Translations under genes and position numbers: made by a program
NCBI RefSeq assembly: GCF_038024855.1
Contig: NZ_CP139089.1
Span: 2,046,001-2,110,000, forward strand
Reading direction: 5' to 3'
DNA from: Methylocella tundrae
GTDB lineage: Bacteria; Pseudomonadota; Alphaproteobacteria; Rhizobiales; Beijerinckiaceae
DNA length: 64,000 nt
Shown: positions 54,078 through 64,000 of the stretch, in pieces
How positions within the stretch are numbered: the stretch's first letter is position 1
Layout: every line of letters starts with the position of its first letter
Notes under the pieces: model-generated
Seen by the model: the letters and a program-made list of their open reading frames with translations, nothing else
The model's database searches: none
What the model was told of the DNA's origin: nothing

Positions 54078-55280
54078 ATGAAAGCGGTCTATCTCGACAA
54101 CAATGCAACCACCCGCGTCGATCCCGCCGTGGTCGAAACGATGTTGCCGTTCTTTACCGAACAATTCGGCAATGCGTCGTCGGCCCATGCGTTCGGCGCC
54201 AGCGTCGGCGGCGCGCTCAAGACCGCGCGCAAGCAGCTACAGGAGCTGCTCGGCGCCGCCCACGACCACGAGATCGTCTATACGTCCGGCGGAACCGAAA
54301 GCAACACGACCGCGATTCTTTCAGCCCTCGAGGCGTTGCCCGGCCGCGACGAAATCGTGACGAGCCAGGTGGAACATCCATCGGTGCTTCAGCTTTGTCA
54401 GCATCTCGAAAAGACAGGGCGCGCCAAGGTTCATTATATCTGCGTCGATCGTCTTGGACGTCTTGATCTCGACGCTTATCGCGCCGCTCTATCAGACAAG
54501 GTTGCGCTCGTATCGATCATGTGGGCCAACAATGAGACCGGCACGATCGTTCCCGTCGAAGGCCTCGCTGAACTGGCCAAAGGCGTTGGCGCGCTGTTCC
54601 ATAGCGACGCGGTGCAGGCGGTCGGCAAGATCCCCGTTTCCCTCAAGGATAGCGCCATCGATATGCTGTCGCTTTCGGGGCACAAGCTGCATGCGCCGAA
54701 GGGAGTTGGGGCGCTCTATGTCAAGCGTGGCGCGCGTTTCAAGCCACTTCTTCGCGGCGGCCACCAGGAGCGCGGCCGTCGCGCCGGCACCGAGAATATC
54801 CCGGGCGTCATCGCCCTCGGCAAGGCGGCCGAACTCGCGATGCAGCGCCTCGCGGATGAACGGGGCCGCGTGAAGGATCTGCGCGACCGCCTCGAAAAGG
54901 CCATTGTGCAGAGCGTGCCCCATTGCTTCGTCAACGGCGACCCGCACGATCGTCTGCCCAATACATCCAATATCGCGTTCGAATATGTGGAAGCCGAAGC
55001 CATTCTTCTGCATCTGAACCGCGCCGGGATCGCTGCTTCCTCAGGGTCCGCCTGCACGTCAGGCTCGATTGAGCCGAGCCATGTTTTGCTGGCGATGAGC
55101 ATCCCCGTCACCGCCGCGCATGGCGCGATCCGATTCTCTTTGTCGCGCGACAACACCGCCGAGGACGTCGGGCGCGTGATTGAGGTGATGCCTGGGATTA
55201 TCGAGAAGCTGCGCGCGCTTTCGCCTTTCGGGGCTGAGGGCGGCAAGGAAACATCCGAATTCAAGCCACAGTATGCGTGA
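54078..55280 (+). CDS. nifS: Cysteine desulphurase NifS
   Basis: The 400-residue PLP enzyme has YLDNNATTRVDP, the PLP lysine in LSLSGHKLHAPKG, and the catalytic cysteine in SSGSACTSGS. It supplies sulphur to NifU. Ends with an extra tail (GGKETSEFKPQYA). Confidence 0.98.
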   Translation: MKAVYLDNNATTRVDPAVVETMLPFFTEQFGNASSAHAFGASVGGALKTARKQLQELLGAAHDHEIVYTSGGTESNTTAILSALEALPGRDEIVTSQVEHPSVLQLCQHLEKTGRAKVHYICVDRLGRLDLDAYRAALSDKVALVSIMWANNETGTIVPVEGLAELAKGVGALFHSDAVQAVGKIPVSLKDSAIDMLSLSGHKLHAPKGVGALYVKRGARFKPLLRGGHQERGRRAGTENIPGVIALGKAAELAMQRLADERGRVKDLRDRLEKAIVQSVPHCFVNGDPHDRLPNTSNIAFEYVEAEAILLHLNRAGIAASSGSACTSGSIEPSHVLLAMSIPVTAAHGAIRFSLSRDNTAEDVGRVIEVMPGIIEKLRALSPFGAEGGKETSEFKPQYA

Positions 55281-55289
55281 GGCATGACG

Positions 55290-56468
55290 ATGTCTGGCGA
55301 TCATCCCCGCATCTCCATCAATGACACAACCTTGCGCGACGGCGAACAGGCGCCTGGCGTCGCCTTCTCCGCGCGCGAAAAGCTGGCGATCGCACGGGAG
55401 CTGGCGGCGGCCGGCGTCGATGAAATCGAAGCCGGCACGCCCGCGATGGGCGCAGACGAAATCGACGCCATCGCCGCCGTCGCCGCGGATGGCTTGCCTT
55501 GCCGGGTCGTCGCCTGGTGCCGTCTGACAAAAGGGGACGTCGACGCCGCTATTTCGGCGGGCGTCAGCCATGTGAATATCTCCGCGCCGATGTCACGCCT
55601 GCAGATGAAAGTCAAGCTTGGCGCGGATGTTGAAGATCTCGTGTCGCGCGTGCGCGCTGTCGTCGGCCACGCCATCGGCCACGGCCTCACCGTCGCCCTC
55701 GGCGGCGAGGATTCTTCGCGCGCGGACCCGCGCGACATCGGCCGCATTGCGCGCGCCGCGGCGTCGGAAGGCGCGAGCCGGTTGCGCTTTGCCGATACGA
55801 TGGGCGTCCTCGATCCATTCACGACATTCGATGCTGTGCGCCGCGTGCGCGAGGAGACGGATGTCGCTGTTGAATTTCATGGTCATGACGACCTCGGCCT
55901 CGCCACAGCCAACACGCTCGCGGCGTTGCGCGCCGGAGCGAGCCACGCCAGCGTGACAGTACTCGGCCTTGGCGAACGCGCAGGCAATGCGGCGCTCGAA
56001 GAGGTCGCGATGGCGCTAGGGCGCGCGGTCGCTGGATGCAGCGCAATCAATCCGCTCCGTTTGCGGGCCCTCGCGCGCCTCGTCGCGCATGCGGCCAACC
56101 GCCCGATCGGACGCGCCAAAGCGATTGTCGGCGCCGACATTTTCACGCATGAATCGGGCATTCACGTCGCGGCGCTCATGAAGGACGCCCGCGCCTATCA
56201 AGGCATCGACCCGGCGACTCTCGGGCGGCAAAACAAGGTCGTGATCGGCAAGCATTCGGGCCTGTCCGCGATCACCGGACTTTGCGCTGAGCTCAGCCTC
56301 GATCTCGATCGCGAACAGGCGGCCGAGGTGTTGATGCTGGCAAAACGCCATGCGCTCCTCAGGCATCGGCCACTCGGGCGCGGAGATGTTGCAGGGCTCG
56401 TTGAAGAGGTTCGCAGCGGATCACGACGGCCGTCGACGAGAACCACTGTGACGGGAGCGTCAGCATGA
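55290..56468 (+). CDS. nifV: Homocitrate synthase NifV
   Basis: The 392-residue protein has the HMGL-like start [39 protein letters not shown] (metal histidines), and [16 protein letters not shown]. It condenses acetyl-CoA with 2-oxoglutarate to make homocitrate, the organic ligand of FeMo-co. ATG at 55290 is placed seven bases after GAGG; 55284 is possible. Overlaps cysE by four bases. Confidence 0.97.
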   Translation: MSGDHPRISINDTTLRDGEQAPGVAFSAREKLAIARELAAAGVDEIEAGTPAMGADEIDAIAAVAADGLPCRVVAWCRLTKGDVDAAISAGVSHVNISAPMSRLQMKVKLGADVEDLVSRVRAVVGHAIGHGLTVALGGEDSSRADPRDIGRIARAAASEGASRLRFADTMGVLDPFTTFDAVRRVREETDVAVEFHGHDDLGLATANTLAALRAGASHASVTVLGLGERAGNAALEEVAMALGRAVAGCSAINPLRLRALARLVAHAANRPIGRAKAIVGADIFTHESGIHVAALMKDARAYQGIDPATLGRQNKVVIGKHSGLSAITGLCAELSLDLDREQAAEVLMLAKRHALLRHRPLGRGDVAGLVEEVRSGSRRPSTRTTVTGASA

Positions 56469-57220
56469 GCGCGGTGAGTTTGACGACGACAGAAGGCCGC
56501 GCGTCAAAAGACCTGTGGCGCATGATCCGGCAGGATATCACTTGCGTGCATCAACGCGATCCCGCCGCGCGCAACACATTCGAAGTCGCTCTGCTTTATC
56601 CCGGCGTTCACGCCATCATCTGGCATCGGCTCGCACATCGCCTTTGGACCGGAAACTACAAATTCCTTGCGCGCAGCCTCTCATTTTTGGCGCGCTTTCT
56701 GACCAATGTCGATATTCATCCAGGCGCCGTCATCGGCGAACGGTTCTTCATTGACCATGGCGCGGGCGTCGTGATCGGCGAGACGGCGATCGTCGGCGAC
56801 GACGTCACCCTCTATCATGGCGTAACGCTCGGCGGCTCCTCCTGGTCCGCGGGCAAGCGGCACCCGACCGTTGAAAACGGCGTGCTCGTCGGCGCGGGAG
56901 CCAAAATCCTCGGCGACATCACGATCGGACGCAATGCGCGGATCGGCGCCAATTCCGTCATCATCGAGGATATCGCGCCCGAGGCGACCATCGTCGGCAT
57001 CCCCGGCAGACTGGTTCGCAAGTCACACAGACGGTTGAGGCCGGACGGCCGCATTGATCTCGAGCATCATCTGATTCCCGATCCGGTCGCCGACGCCATG
57101 GCGATTTTGATCGACCGCATCGGATTTCTGGAGGCGCGTCTCGGGCATCTGCAACAACGCGTCGGCGCTGGCTTGGCCGATAAGGCTCATATGCAATCTA
57201 AGGAGGATCAGGCGCTATGA
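56465..57220 (+). CDS. cysE: Serine O-acetyltransferase, nif-linked CysE/NifP
   Basis: The 251-residue protein has the left-handed hexapeptide-repeat domain ([43 protein letters not shown]) of serine acetyltransferases. It makes O-acetylserine for cysteine, raising sulphur supply to NifS during nitrogenase assembly. The nif-embedded copy is called nifP in Azotobacter. It overlaps nifV and nifW by four bases each. Confidence 0.95.
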   Translation: MSAVSLTTTEGRASKDLWRMIRQDITCVHQRDPAARNTFEVALLYPGVHAIIWHRLAHRLWTGNYKFLARSLSFLARFLTNVDIHPGAVIGERFFIDHGAGVVIGETAIVGDDVTLYHGVTLGGSSWSAGKRHPTVENGVLVGAGAKILGDITIGRNARIGANSVIIEDIAPEATIVGIPGRLVRKSHRRLRPDGRIDLEHHLIPDPVADAMAILIDRIGFLEARLGHLQQRVGAGLADKAHMQSKEDQAL

Positions 57221-57576
57221 ACGCTCTCGACCAACTACGTAAACTCTCATCCGCCGAGGATTTCTTCGACGCGTTGGGCGTCAGCTACGATCCCGCGGTC
57301 TTGCGCGTCGCTCGCCTTCATATCCTGCGTCGAATGGGAGAGTATCTTTATCACAGTGAATCCGGCGTCGGCACCGACGACGAGGTCTGGCTGGCCTGCC
57401 GCGCCTTTCTCGAAAACGCCTACCACGATTTCGTGGAGTCATCGCCAATCGAGCAGCGCGTCTTCAAGGTGTTGAAGGACGCCGTCAAACCCAAGGAAGA
57501 GCCGAAAAAGCCTTTCGTGCCTTTGAGCACGCTGGTCGTCGGCTCACCGGACATGGAGCGTTCAGGGTCTCTTTGA
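57217..57576 (+). CDS. nifW: Nitrogenase-protective protein NifW
   Basis: The 119-residue protein has [20 protein letters not shown], the NifW signature, and [13 protein letters not shown]. NifW helps stabilise or protect MoFe protein from oxygen. It links the nifV-cysE part to fixABCX. Confidence 0.95.
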   Translation: MNALDQLRKLSSAEDFFDALGVSYDPAVLRVARLHILRRMGEYLYHSESGVGTDDEVWLACRAFLENAYHDFVESSPIEQRVFKVLKDAVKPKEEPKKPFVPLSTLVVGSPDMERSGSL

Positions 57577-57597
57577 ACGATTTGGAGGAATTAGATC

Positions 57598-58449
57598 ATG
57601 CATATCCTCGTCTGCATCAAGCAGGTGCCGGACAGCGCTCAGATCCGGATCAATCCGGTGACGCAGACCATCATGCGCCAGGGCGTGCCGACGATCATCA
57701 ATCCATATGATCTATTTTCGCTCGAAGAGGCGTTGCGGCTCCGGGAGAAGCATGGCGGGGAAGTCACCGTGCTCACCATGGGGCCTCCGATGGCATCGGA
57801 ATCGCTGCGCAAGGCGCTCGCCATCGGCGCGGACCGCGCCGTCCTCCTGACCGACCGCCTCTTCGCCGGATCGGACACGCTGGCGACGAGCTATGCGCTG
57901 GCGCAGACGATCGGCAAGATCAGCGACATGTTCGGCGCCCCGGACATCGTATTCGCAGGCAAGCAGACGATCGACGGCGACACGGCGCAGGTCGGGCCCG
58001 GCATCGCAAAGCGCCTCGGCCTCCTCCAGCTCACCTATGTCGCCAAGATCTCCGAATGCGATCCGGATCGGCGCGAAGTCGTCGTCGAGCGCCGCTCGGA
58101 AGGCGGCGTGCAGCTTCTCAAAACCAGGCTGCCCTGCCTCATCACCATGCTTGAGGGCTCGAACGAGGTCCGGCGCGGCGCGATGAAGGATGCGCTGCGG
58201 GCGGCGCGCGCGGAAATTCTGACGTGGAGCGCCAAGGACGCCGGAATCGAAGACCCGACGAAATGCGGGCTCAAGGGATCGCCAACGGTCGTCAAAAAAG
58301 TCTTCGCACCGCCGCCGCGCTCGGAGCGCGCCATTCTCGTCAAACCCGGCGACTCCGCTTCGCAGGACGCCGAGAGCCTCATCAAGACCTTGTTCGAACG
58401 GCAGCCGGCGCTCGAACAGGATCTCGCAAAATCGGCCGCTGGATACTGA
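57598..58449 (+). CDS. fixA: Electron transfer flavoprotein beta subunit FixA
   Basis: The 283-residue protein has [40 protein letters not shown] and [20 protein letters not shown]. With FixB it forms the bifurcating flavoprotein that, with FixC and FixX, reduces a low-potential donor for nitrogenase using NADH while reducing quinone. ATG follows TTTGGAGGAATTAGATC. Confidence 0.97.
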   Translation: MHILVCIKQVPDSAQIRINPVTQTIMRQGVPTIINPYDLFSLEEALRLREKHGGEVTVLTMGPPMASESLRKALAIGADRAVLLTDRLFAGSDTLATSYALAQTIGKISDMFGAPDIVFAGKQTIDGDTAQVGPGIAKRLGLLQLTYVAKISECDPDRREVVVERRSEGGVQLLKTRLPCLITMLEGSNEVRRGAMKDALRAARAEILTWSAKDAGIEDPTKCGLKGSPTVVKKVFAPPPRSERAILVKPGDSASQDAESLIKTLFERQPALEQDLAKSAAGY

Positions 58450-58459
58450 GGAGATCGCC

Positions 58460-59563
58460 ATGTCCGACAAGCCCGCAGCCCCGGCGGCCCCGAGCCGGGC
58501 CTCCATGAAGAAAGAGCTCCCGGAGCATTTCCGGGGCTACAAACACGTCTGGGTGTTCATCGAGATCGAGCGCGGCGCCGTACATCCGGTTTCCTTCGAA
58601 CTTCTCGGCGAAGGCCGCAAGCTCGCCGACAAGCTTGGCGTGGAACTCGCCTCGGTCATTGTCGGAGCCCCCGGAGAAGCTACGAGGCAGGCGGCGCAGG
58701 AAACCTTCGCCTATGGCGCCGACCTCGCCTATCTGGTCGAGGACGAGATCCTCACCGACTATCGCAACGAGCCCTATTCGCAGGCGATGACGCAACTCGT
58801 CAACGCGCATAAGCCTGAGATTCTATTGCTTGGAGCGACGACGCTCGGGCGCGATCTCGCAGGCTCTGTCGCGACGACGCTGCTGACGGGCCTCACCGCC
58901 GATTGCACCGAGCTTGCGGTTGACGCCGACGGCTCGCTGGCCGCGACGCGCCCAACCTTTGGCGGCTCGCTTCTGTGCACCATCTACACGCTGAACTATC
59001 GTCCCCAGATGGCGACGGTGCGGCCCCGCGTGATGGCCATGCCGGAGCGCCTCGAAGGCCGCCAGGGACGGATCATCGAGTTCAAGCCTGATCTCGACGA
59101 AGACAAGATCCTCACCAAGATCCTGAAATTCATCCCCGACCGCGATAGCGCCAAGTCCAATCTCGCTTACGCCGACATTGTCGTCGCCGGCGGCCTTGGC
59201 CTGCAAAGCGCCGAGAATTTTCAGCTCGTGCGCAATCTCGCGAGCGTCCTCGGCGCCGAATTCGGCGGTTCGCGGCCGCTCGTGCAGAAAGGCTGGATCG
59301 GATCGGACCGGCAGATCGGGCAAACCGGCAAGACGATCCGCCCGAAACTCTACATCGCGGCTGGAATCTCAGGCGCGATCCAGCATCGCGTCGGCGTCGA
59401 GGGCGCTGACTGCATCGTCGCGATCAACACGGATAAGGACGCGCCCATCTTCGGCTTCGCTCATCTTGGCGTCGTCACCGACGCCATCCGGCTGTTGCCG
59501 GCTCTCACCGAAGCCTTCCGGAAGCGCCTGTCGCCGCATGGCCGAGATCGGCTAGCAGGCTGA
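58460..59563 (+). CDS. fixB: Electron transfer flavoprotein alpha subunit FixB
   Basis: The 367-residue protein has [20 protein letters not shown], the FAD-binding [20 protein letters not shown] and [20 protein letters not shown]. It completes the FixAB flavoprotein. Ten bases after fixA. Confidence 0.97.
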   Translation: MSDKPAAPAAPSRASMKKELPEHFRGYKHVWVFIEIERGAVHPVSFELLGEGRKLADKLGVELASVIVGAPGEATRQAAQETFAYGADLAYLVEDEILTDYRNEPYSQAMTQLVNAHKPEILLLGATTLGRDLAGSVATTLLTGLTADCTELAVDADGSLAATRPTFGGSLLCTIYTLNYRPQMATVRPRVMAMPERLEGRQGRIIEFKPDLDEDKILTKILKFIPDRDSAKSNLAYADIVVAGGLGLQSAENFQLVRNLASVLGAEFGGSRPLVQKGWIGSDRQIGQTGKTIRPKLYIAAGISGAIQHRVGVEGADCIVAINTDKDAPIFGFAHLGVVTDAIRLLPALTEAFRKRLSPHGRDRLAG

Positions 59564-59582
59564 GCCCTGAGGAGAGTTTGAG

Positions 59583-60890
59583 ATGATCGAGGAAAAATTC
59601 GACGCAATCGTCATCGGGGCCGGCATGGCCGGCAACGCCGCCGCGCACACCATGGCCTCGCGAGGACTGAAGGTGCTGCAGCTCGAACGGGGTGAATATC
59701 CCGGCTCGAAGAACGTGCAGGGCGCGATCCTCTATTCCGAGATGCTCGAGAAGATCGTGCCAGAGTTTCGCGAGGACGCGCCGCTTGAGAGGCATCTGAT
59801 AGAGCAGCGTTTCTGGATGATGTCGGAGCGTTCGCACACCGGCATGCATCACCGCTCGGACGACTTCAACGAAGAAAAGCCGAACCGCTACACCATCATC
59901 CGTTCGCAGTTCGACCGCTGGTTCTCGAAGCAGGTGCAGGCGCAAGGCGCGCTCGTCATCTGCGAGACGACCGTCACCCAACTCGTCAGCGACGCCTATG
60001 GCAAGGTCATCGGCGTGCGCACGGACCGTGACGGCGACACCATCTTCGCCGACGTCGTGGTTCTCGCCGAAGGCGTCAGCGGCCTGCTCGGCGCCCGCGC
60101 GGGTCTCAGGCAAACGCCGAAGCCAGATCATGTGGCGCTTGCCGTCAAGGAGATGCACTTCCTGCCGCAGGAGACGATCGAGGCGCGCTTCAACCTCAAG
60201 GGCGACGAAGGCGTCGTGATCGAGGCGGTTGGCTCGATCTCCAATGGCATGACCGGCATGGGCTTTATCTACACCAACAAGGAATGCCTTTCGATCGGAA
60301 TTGGCTGCCTCGTCTCCGATTTCGCGGAGAAAGGCGAGACTCCTTATGGGCTGCTCGAAGCGTTCAAGAGGCATCCTTCGGTCGCGCCGCTGATCCAGGG
60401 CTCCGAGGTGAAGGAATATGCCGCGCATCTTATTCCCGAAGGAGGCTACAAAGCCATCCCCGAGCTCTTTGGCGACGGCTGGGTCGTAGTCGGCGACGCG
60501 GCGCAATTGAACAACGCGATCCATCGCGAAGGCTCGAACCTCGCCATGACGTCAGGCCGCCTCGCGGGCGAGGCGATCTTCCAGGTCAAGTCCCGCCGCG
60601 ATCCGATGACGAAGCAAAACCTCTCTCTCTACAAGAGCCTGCTCGACAACAGTTTCGTCATGAAGGACCTCAAGAAATACAAGGATATGCCTGCGCTCCT
60701 GCATACCAACTCGAAGAACTTCTTCCTGACCTATCCGCAGCTTGTGTCGAAAGCGATGGACAGTTTCCTGCGCGTTGACGGCTCGCCCAAGGTCGAAAAG
60801 GAGAACGCATCCATCCGCGCCTTCGTCAAGCAGCGGACATTAAGGGGGCTTTTCGGCGACGCCTTCAGATTAGCGCGCGCCTGGCGCTGA
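59583..60890 (+). CDS. fixC: Flavoprotein-ubiquinone oxidoreductase FixC
   Basis: The 435-residue FAD enzyme has [20 protein letters not shown] (Rossmann), [20 protein letters not shown] (FAD-binding) and a membrane-associating region. It passes electrons to quinone or to FixX in the bifurcating FixABCX complex. Confidence 0.97.
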   Translation: MIEEKFDAIVIGAGMAGNAAAHTMASRGLKVLQLERGEYPGSKNVQGAILYSEMLEKIVPEFREDAPLERHLIEQRFWMMSERSHTGMHHRSDDFNEEKPNRYTIIRSQFDRWFSKQVQAQGALVICETTVTQLVSDAYGKVIGVRTDRDGDTIFADVVVLAEGVSGLLGARAGLRQTPKPDHVALAVKEMHFLPQETIEARFNLKGDEGVVIEAVGSISNGMTGMGFIYTNKECLSIGIGCLVSDFAEKGETPYGLLEAFKRHPSVAPLIQGSEVKEYAAHLIPEGGYKAIPELFGDGWVVVGDAAQLNNAIHREGSNLAMTSGRLAGEAIFQVKSRRDPMTKQNLSLYKSLLDNSFVMKDLKKYKDMPALLHTNSKNFFLTYPQLVSKAMDSFLRVDGSPKVEKENASIRAFVKQRTLRGLFGDAFRLARAWR

Positions 60891-60958
60891 GGAACTGACG
60901 GGAGAGCAGATACACTTACGGGCATCATGCTCTGAAATTCAGTGAGCGGAGAAGAATC

Positions 60959-61252
60959 ATGTCCAATGAAACCGTGCGCGTTGAAGAGAAGCTTTATCAA
61001 AATCGTTACATTGTCGATGCCGGCAAGCCCCATATTTCGATCGAACCGCATACAACGCCATCGAGGAATTTGCTGGCGATGACGAAAGTATGCCCCGCTG
61101 GCTGCTATGCGCAAAACGATGTCGGGCAGGTGGAAATCGTCGCCGATGGCTGCCTCGAATGCGGCACCTGCCGCATCCTCCTCGAGCCGACCGGCGAGAT
61201 CACCTGGAGCTATCCGCGCGGCGGCTTCGGCGTACTTTTCAAATTCGGATGA
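60959..61252 (+). CDS. fixX: Ferredoxin-like protein FixX
   Basis: The 97-residue protein has [11 protein letters not shown] and [13 protein letters not shown], the 4Fe-4S ligands of FixX, ending [15 protein letters not shown]. It is the low-potential electron carrier of FixABCX. It is the last gene of the operon. Confidence 0.96.
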   Translation: MSNETVRVEEKLYQNRYIVDAGKPHISIEPHTTPSRNLLAMTKVCPAGCYAQNDVGQVEIVADGCLECGTCRILLEPTGEITWSYPRGGFGVLFKFG

Positions 61253-61266
61253 TTGAATTACCGGAT

Positions 61267-61500
61267 TCATTTCTGAGAGAAGCTCCCGGTGATGCGCCTC
61301 GCCTCACGAGCCCTTTGAACGCTTCCGCGCGAGCCTTCATGACGCATCCGAAGCACCCCGGAAGGGTGAATGGTCGCCACCGCGGCGCGCCCTCCAGCGA
61401 GGCGCATGAGTTCGCCGCGCTGGCCTGAGAGCGTTACCGGACAGCCGAACACTTCGCGCGCCGTGGTCGCGCCAAGGGCGACGACAGAGTTTCCGTGCAA
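61267..61500 (-). pseudogene. Decayed C-terminal fragment of a uracil-DNA glycosylase (UdgX-like)
   Basis: The minus strand encodes SVVALGATTAREVFGCPVTL, RGELMRL and ATIHPSGVLRM, the C-terminal signature of family 4/UdgX-type uracil-DNA glycosylases. The N-terminal two thirds, including the Fe-S cysteines and catalytic region, are absent. After ATIHPSGVLRMRHE the matching frame shifts: the +1 frame reads ARAEAFKGLVRR, the expected continuation. The remnant begins right after the ackA stop on the same strand. Both losses indicate a pseudogene. Confidence 0.65.
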
Positions 61501-61504
61501 GAGC

Positions 61505-62713
61505 TCAGGCTTCGGCGCTCTGATCGACCACGGCCAGAGTGTGGCGGGCGATCATCGCCTCCTCATCGGTCGGAATGACAAAAACGCGGGCGCGCGAACG
61601 TTCCGAGGAGATAACCTGCGCATTGGCGCGGTTGGCGACGCGGTCGAGCTCAACGCCGATCCACTCCATGCCCTCCAGCACCCGCTCACGCACATGCCAG
61701 GAGTTCTCGCCAATGCCGCCGCAGAATACGATGGCGTCGATGCCCTTCAGCACCGCGGCGAGCCCGCCAAGTTCACGGCGGATGCGAAATACAAAATATT
61801 CAATCGCCTGCTGCGCTTGCGGCAAGTCCGAGGCCTCGAGTTCGCGCATGTCCTGCGAGAGCCCGGAGAGGCCTTTCAGTCCGGATTCGCGGTAGAGCAG
61901 ATCCGTGACCTGCGCCGCGCTCATCTGTTTTTCCTGCATCAGATAGAGCACGACGCCGGGATCGAGCTGTCCGCAGCGCGTGCCCATTGGCAGCCCATCG
62001 AGAGCGGTGAAGCCCATCGAGCTGGCGACCGACTGTCCATCGCGGATGGCGCACATCGAGGCGCCATTGCCAAGATGCGCCGCCACCACGCGGCCAGCCG
62101 CATGGAATGGCGCAATCTCCCGTAGCCGCCCCGTAACATACTCATAGGATAGGCCGTGGAAGCCATAGCGCCTGACGCCTTCGTCGTAAAAATGGCGCGG
62201 CAAAGCGAACACATCATTGACGAAGGGATGCGCGTGATGAAACGCCGTGTCGAAGCAGGCGACCTGGCGCACATGCGGCCACGCCTCGCGCGCGGCAAGA
62301 ATGCCGGCGATGTTGTGAGGCTCGTGCAAAGGAGCAAGCGGGATCAGCGCCTTCAGGTCGCGCAGCACTTCGTCCGTGACGATCACCGGCGCGGCGTAAT
62401 GCATGCCGCCATGAACGACGCGATGTCCGGCGGCGATCACCTGCGCCTGAGGGAAGCCCGCGCGCCGCCAGGTCAGAATGCGCCGTAGCGCATCGGCGTG
62501 AAACGGCGTCGCGGCGCTTTCCGCCCAGGTCTCTTCATGAATTTTTGTGTGGGCGCCGTCGTGAATTGTCAGCCGCCGCTCGTCGCCGAGCATCTCCACA
62601 ATGCCGATCGCCAGCGCCGAGAGCGTTTCCGCGCCTGCTTTTCCCATCGCTTCGAACAAGGCGAATTTGATCGACGAGGAACCGGCGTTGAGGGTGACGA
62701 CATGGCGCGTCAT
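61505..62713 (-). CDS. ackA: Acetate kinase
   Basis: The 402-residue protein has LNAGSSSIKFALFE, FDTAFHHAHPFV, RYGFHGLSYEYV, HLGNGASMCAIRDGQS and FCGGIGENSWHVRE, the acetate kinase motifs. It interconverts acetyl phosphate and acetate with ATP. In methylotrophs it often accompanies phosphoketolase; no phosphoketolase gene is in the window. ATG at 62713. It lies downstream of fabI on the same strand. Confidence 0.97.
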   Translation of the reverse strand: MTRHVVTLNAGSSSIKFALFEAMGKAGAETLSALAIGIVEMLGDERRLTIHDGAHTKIHEETWAESAATPFHADALRRILTWRRAGFPQAQVIAAGHRVVHGGMHYAAPVIVTDEVLRDLKALIPLAPLHEPHNIAGILAAREAWPHVRQVACFDTAFHHAHPFVNDVFALPRHFYDEGVRRYGFHGLSYEYVTGRLREIAPFHAAGRVVAAHLGNGASMCAIRDGQSVASSMGFTALDGLPMGTRCGQLDPGVVLYLMQEKQMSAAQVTDLLYRESGLKGLSGLSQDMRELEASDLPQAQQAIEYFVFRIRRELGGLAAVLKGIDAIVFCGGIGENSWHVRERVLEGMEWIGVELDRVANRANAQVISSERSRARVFVIPTDEEAMIARHTLAVVDQSAEA

Positions 62714-62828
62714 TGGTCGCGGTCCCGGCGCGCGATCGGCGCATTCAACATCATGTCAGGTCCTTTTCCGTTCAGGCGCGCCGGTCCGTCAGGTCTGACG
62801 ATAGGACGAGAGCTGGAGGCTTTCATTC

Positions 62829-63656
62829 TCACGCGACGTTGTGGAGGCCGCCATCCACATAAATCGTGTCGCCGGTCATGCCTGACGCGGCCGTCCCGAC
62901 CAGAAAGGCGACGACGCGGCCAACCTCGGCTATATCGACCAGATGGTGCGCTGGCGTGCGGCGCACGGCGGCGTCGACCAGTTCATCGAAGGCGGCTATG
63001 CCGCTCGCCGCGCGCGTTTTCAACGGGCCGGGGGAGACAGCAAAGACCCGGATTTTATCGTCGGCGAGCTCCGCCGCAAGATAGCGCACGCTCGCCTCGA
63101 GCGCCGCCTTCACCGGTCCCATTATATTGTAATTATTCACCACCTTGTCGGCGCCATAATAGCTCATCGTCAGTAGGGAGCCGCCTGATTTCATCAGCGG
63201 CTCGGCGAGGCGCGCCATGGCGATGAAAGAATGGCACGACACCGCCATCGCCTGCTGGAAGCCGGCGAGCGAACAGTCGACGACCCGCCCATGCAGATCG
63301 TCGCGCGGGGCGAAGGCGATGGAATGGATGACGAAGTCCAGCCTGCCCCATTCGGCGGCGATTCTGTCGAACACGGCCTCCATCTGGCCCGGCTGCTCGA
63401 CGTCGAGCGGAAGGATCAGCTCCGCGCCAAGCTCCTGCGCCAGCGGGCGCACATAGCGTTCCGCTTTTTCATTGAGATAGGTGATCGCAAGCTCGGCTCC
63501 GAAGCCGCGCAGCTTCGATGCGCAGCCGTAAGCGATGCTGTGTTCATTGGCGATCCCGACGACAAGGCCGCGAAGCCCACGCAGCGTGTCGCCGACAAGG
63601 CTTTCAGGATCCTGGGCTGTCGCCAAGGCGTCAACGCGGCCAGGCTGCTCGGACAT
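62829..63656 (-). CDS. fabI: Enoyl-ACP reductase FabI
   Basis: The 275-residue short-chain dehydrogenase has GLRGLVVGIANEHSIAYGCA (NADH binding), HSIAFAPRDDL, and the active-site pair in MSYYGADKVVNNYNIMGPVK (Tyr-x6-Lys). It reduces enoyl-ACP in fatty acid synthesis. ATG at 63656 (MSEQPGRVDAL) is preferred over an upstream start. Pairing with ackA is recurrent in methylotrophs. Confidence 0.92.
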   Translation of the reverse strand: MSEQPGRVDALATAQDPESLVGDTLRGLRGLVVGIANEHSIAYGCASKLRGFGAELAITYLNEKAERYVRPLAQELGAELILPLDVEQPGQMEAVFDRIAAEWGRLDFVIHSIAFAPRDDLHGRVVDCSLAGFQQAMAVSCHSFIAMARLAEPLMKSGGSLLTMSYYGADKVVNNYNIMGPVKAALEASVRYLAAELADDKIRVFAVSPGPLKTRAASGIAAFDELVDAAVRRTPAHHLVDIAEVGRVVAFLVGTAASGMTGDTIYVDGGLHNVA

Positions 63657-64000
63657 TGCGTAAACTCTTGCTGTTTTGCGGCGAACCACAACGCCGCGCT
63701 TCAGTTCAAACTTATGCCCAATCCGTGCTGAAAATGTGACGATAAGGCGTTTCGTCCCGCAAAGCGAACGAAGCCTGTGCAAAGGCAAAAAAGTCTCCGT
63801 TAAACAAGCGCATCGGCAGGGTATATATCAGGCAATGGAATAGACATTTCCGGATAGTTGTGGCGTACAGGGCCATCCATGAGACAACGCGCGCCAATAG
63901 TTGCCCTGAACTGCGACGATCTCGATCTCGGGCGCCGCGTCCCGACTATGCTACAATCCAAACATTGTTTTCTACAACGCTAGACTTTTAGGGATGCTTG
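63657..64000. other. Upstream region of fabI
   Basis: The last 344 bases hold no gene I can support. It includes the fabI promoter region, but no clear sigma-70 or regulator site was identified. The window ends here. Confidence 0.5.

Noticed and set aside
63712..63897. 61-residue minus-strand open frame upstream of fabI
   Set aside because: No ribosome binding site of note, no recognisable signature, and it lies in the likely fabI promoter region.

Overview
The window looks like a chromosomal segment of a nitrogen-fixing alphaproteobacterium of the Hyphomicrobiales. The evidence is an O2-sensitive alphaproteobacterial type of NifA, a cbb3 oxidase operon (ccoNOQP-GHIS), the iron regulator Irr, an NAD-dependent molybdenum formate dehydrogenase (fdsGBA-fdhD-fdsD) and a complete nif/fix cluster. 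Formate oxidation together with acetate kinase suggests a methylotroph of the Beijerinckiaceae/Methylocystaceae type; that placement is inference, and no methane or methanol oxidation gene is in the window. Base composition is GC-rich throughout, so most long antisense ORFs are shadows. I see no rRNA, tRNA, CRISPR array, insertion sequence or prophage.

Layout: 0-4 kb holds a transglutaminase-type gene fragment, a fused ATP-grasp/alpha-E protein, mogA and a small c-type cytochrome. 4.4-8 kb holds two convergent MltB-type lytic transglycosylases, a small secreted protein, a GIY-YIG protein, a block of dispersed repeats and a frameshifted gene. 8-12 kb holds uvrB, a glycosyltransferase and a small membrane protein. 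12-21.2 kb is the cbb3 oxidase operon on the minus strand, ending in a translationally coupled MFS transporter and preceded by an FNR/FixK box. 21.5-27.5 kb is the formate dehydrogenase operon. 27.7-31.3 kb holds a small secreted protein, mscL, irr, and a truncated haemoglobin with an unknown partner gene, followed by a repeat-rich spacer.

31.3-61.3 kb is the nitrogen fixation island: nifA (minus); a YqeB/EF2563-like gene; nifB-fdxN-hesB-TPR-LRV-nifZ-nifZ; nifT-DUF6129-DegT-like-fdx-unknown-SIR2-like; a degenerate receiver-domain gene (minus); nifHDKENX-DUF269-DUF683-fdxB-nifQ; nif-iscA-nifUSV-cysE-nifW-fixABCX. It is followed by a decayed uracil-DNA-glycosylase fragment, ackA and fabI.

Sigma-54 promoters (TGGCAyG-N4-TTGC type) with NifA sites (TGT-N10-ACA) lie before nifB, nifH and the nif-iscA/nifU operon. 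Similar signals lie between nifA and the YqeB-like gene (apparently serving both) and before the haemoglobin gene pair. The inferred logic is that NifA, active only at low oxygen, switches on nitrogenase, cofactor assembly, the FixABCX electron bifurcation complex that feeds reductant to nitrogenase, and probably a haemoglobin and a molybdenum-linked maturation factor. The high-affinity cbb3 oxidase, under an FNR/FixK site, would keep respiration going at the same low oxygen. The most novel material is in the accessory genes: the NifA-linked haemoglobin pair, the YqeB-like gene, a DegT-like protein without its PLP lysine, a receiver protein without its phospho-acceptor aspartate beside nifH, and a SIR2-like protein in the nif cluster.
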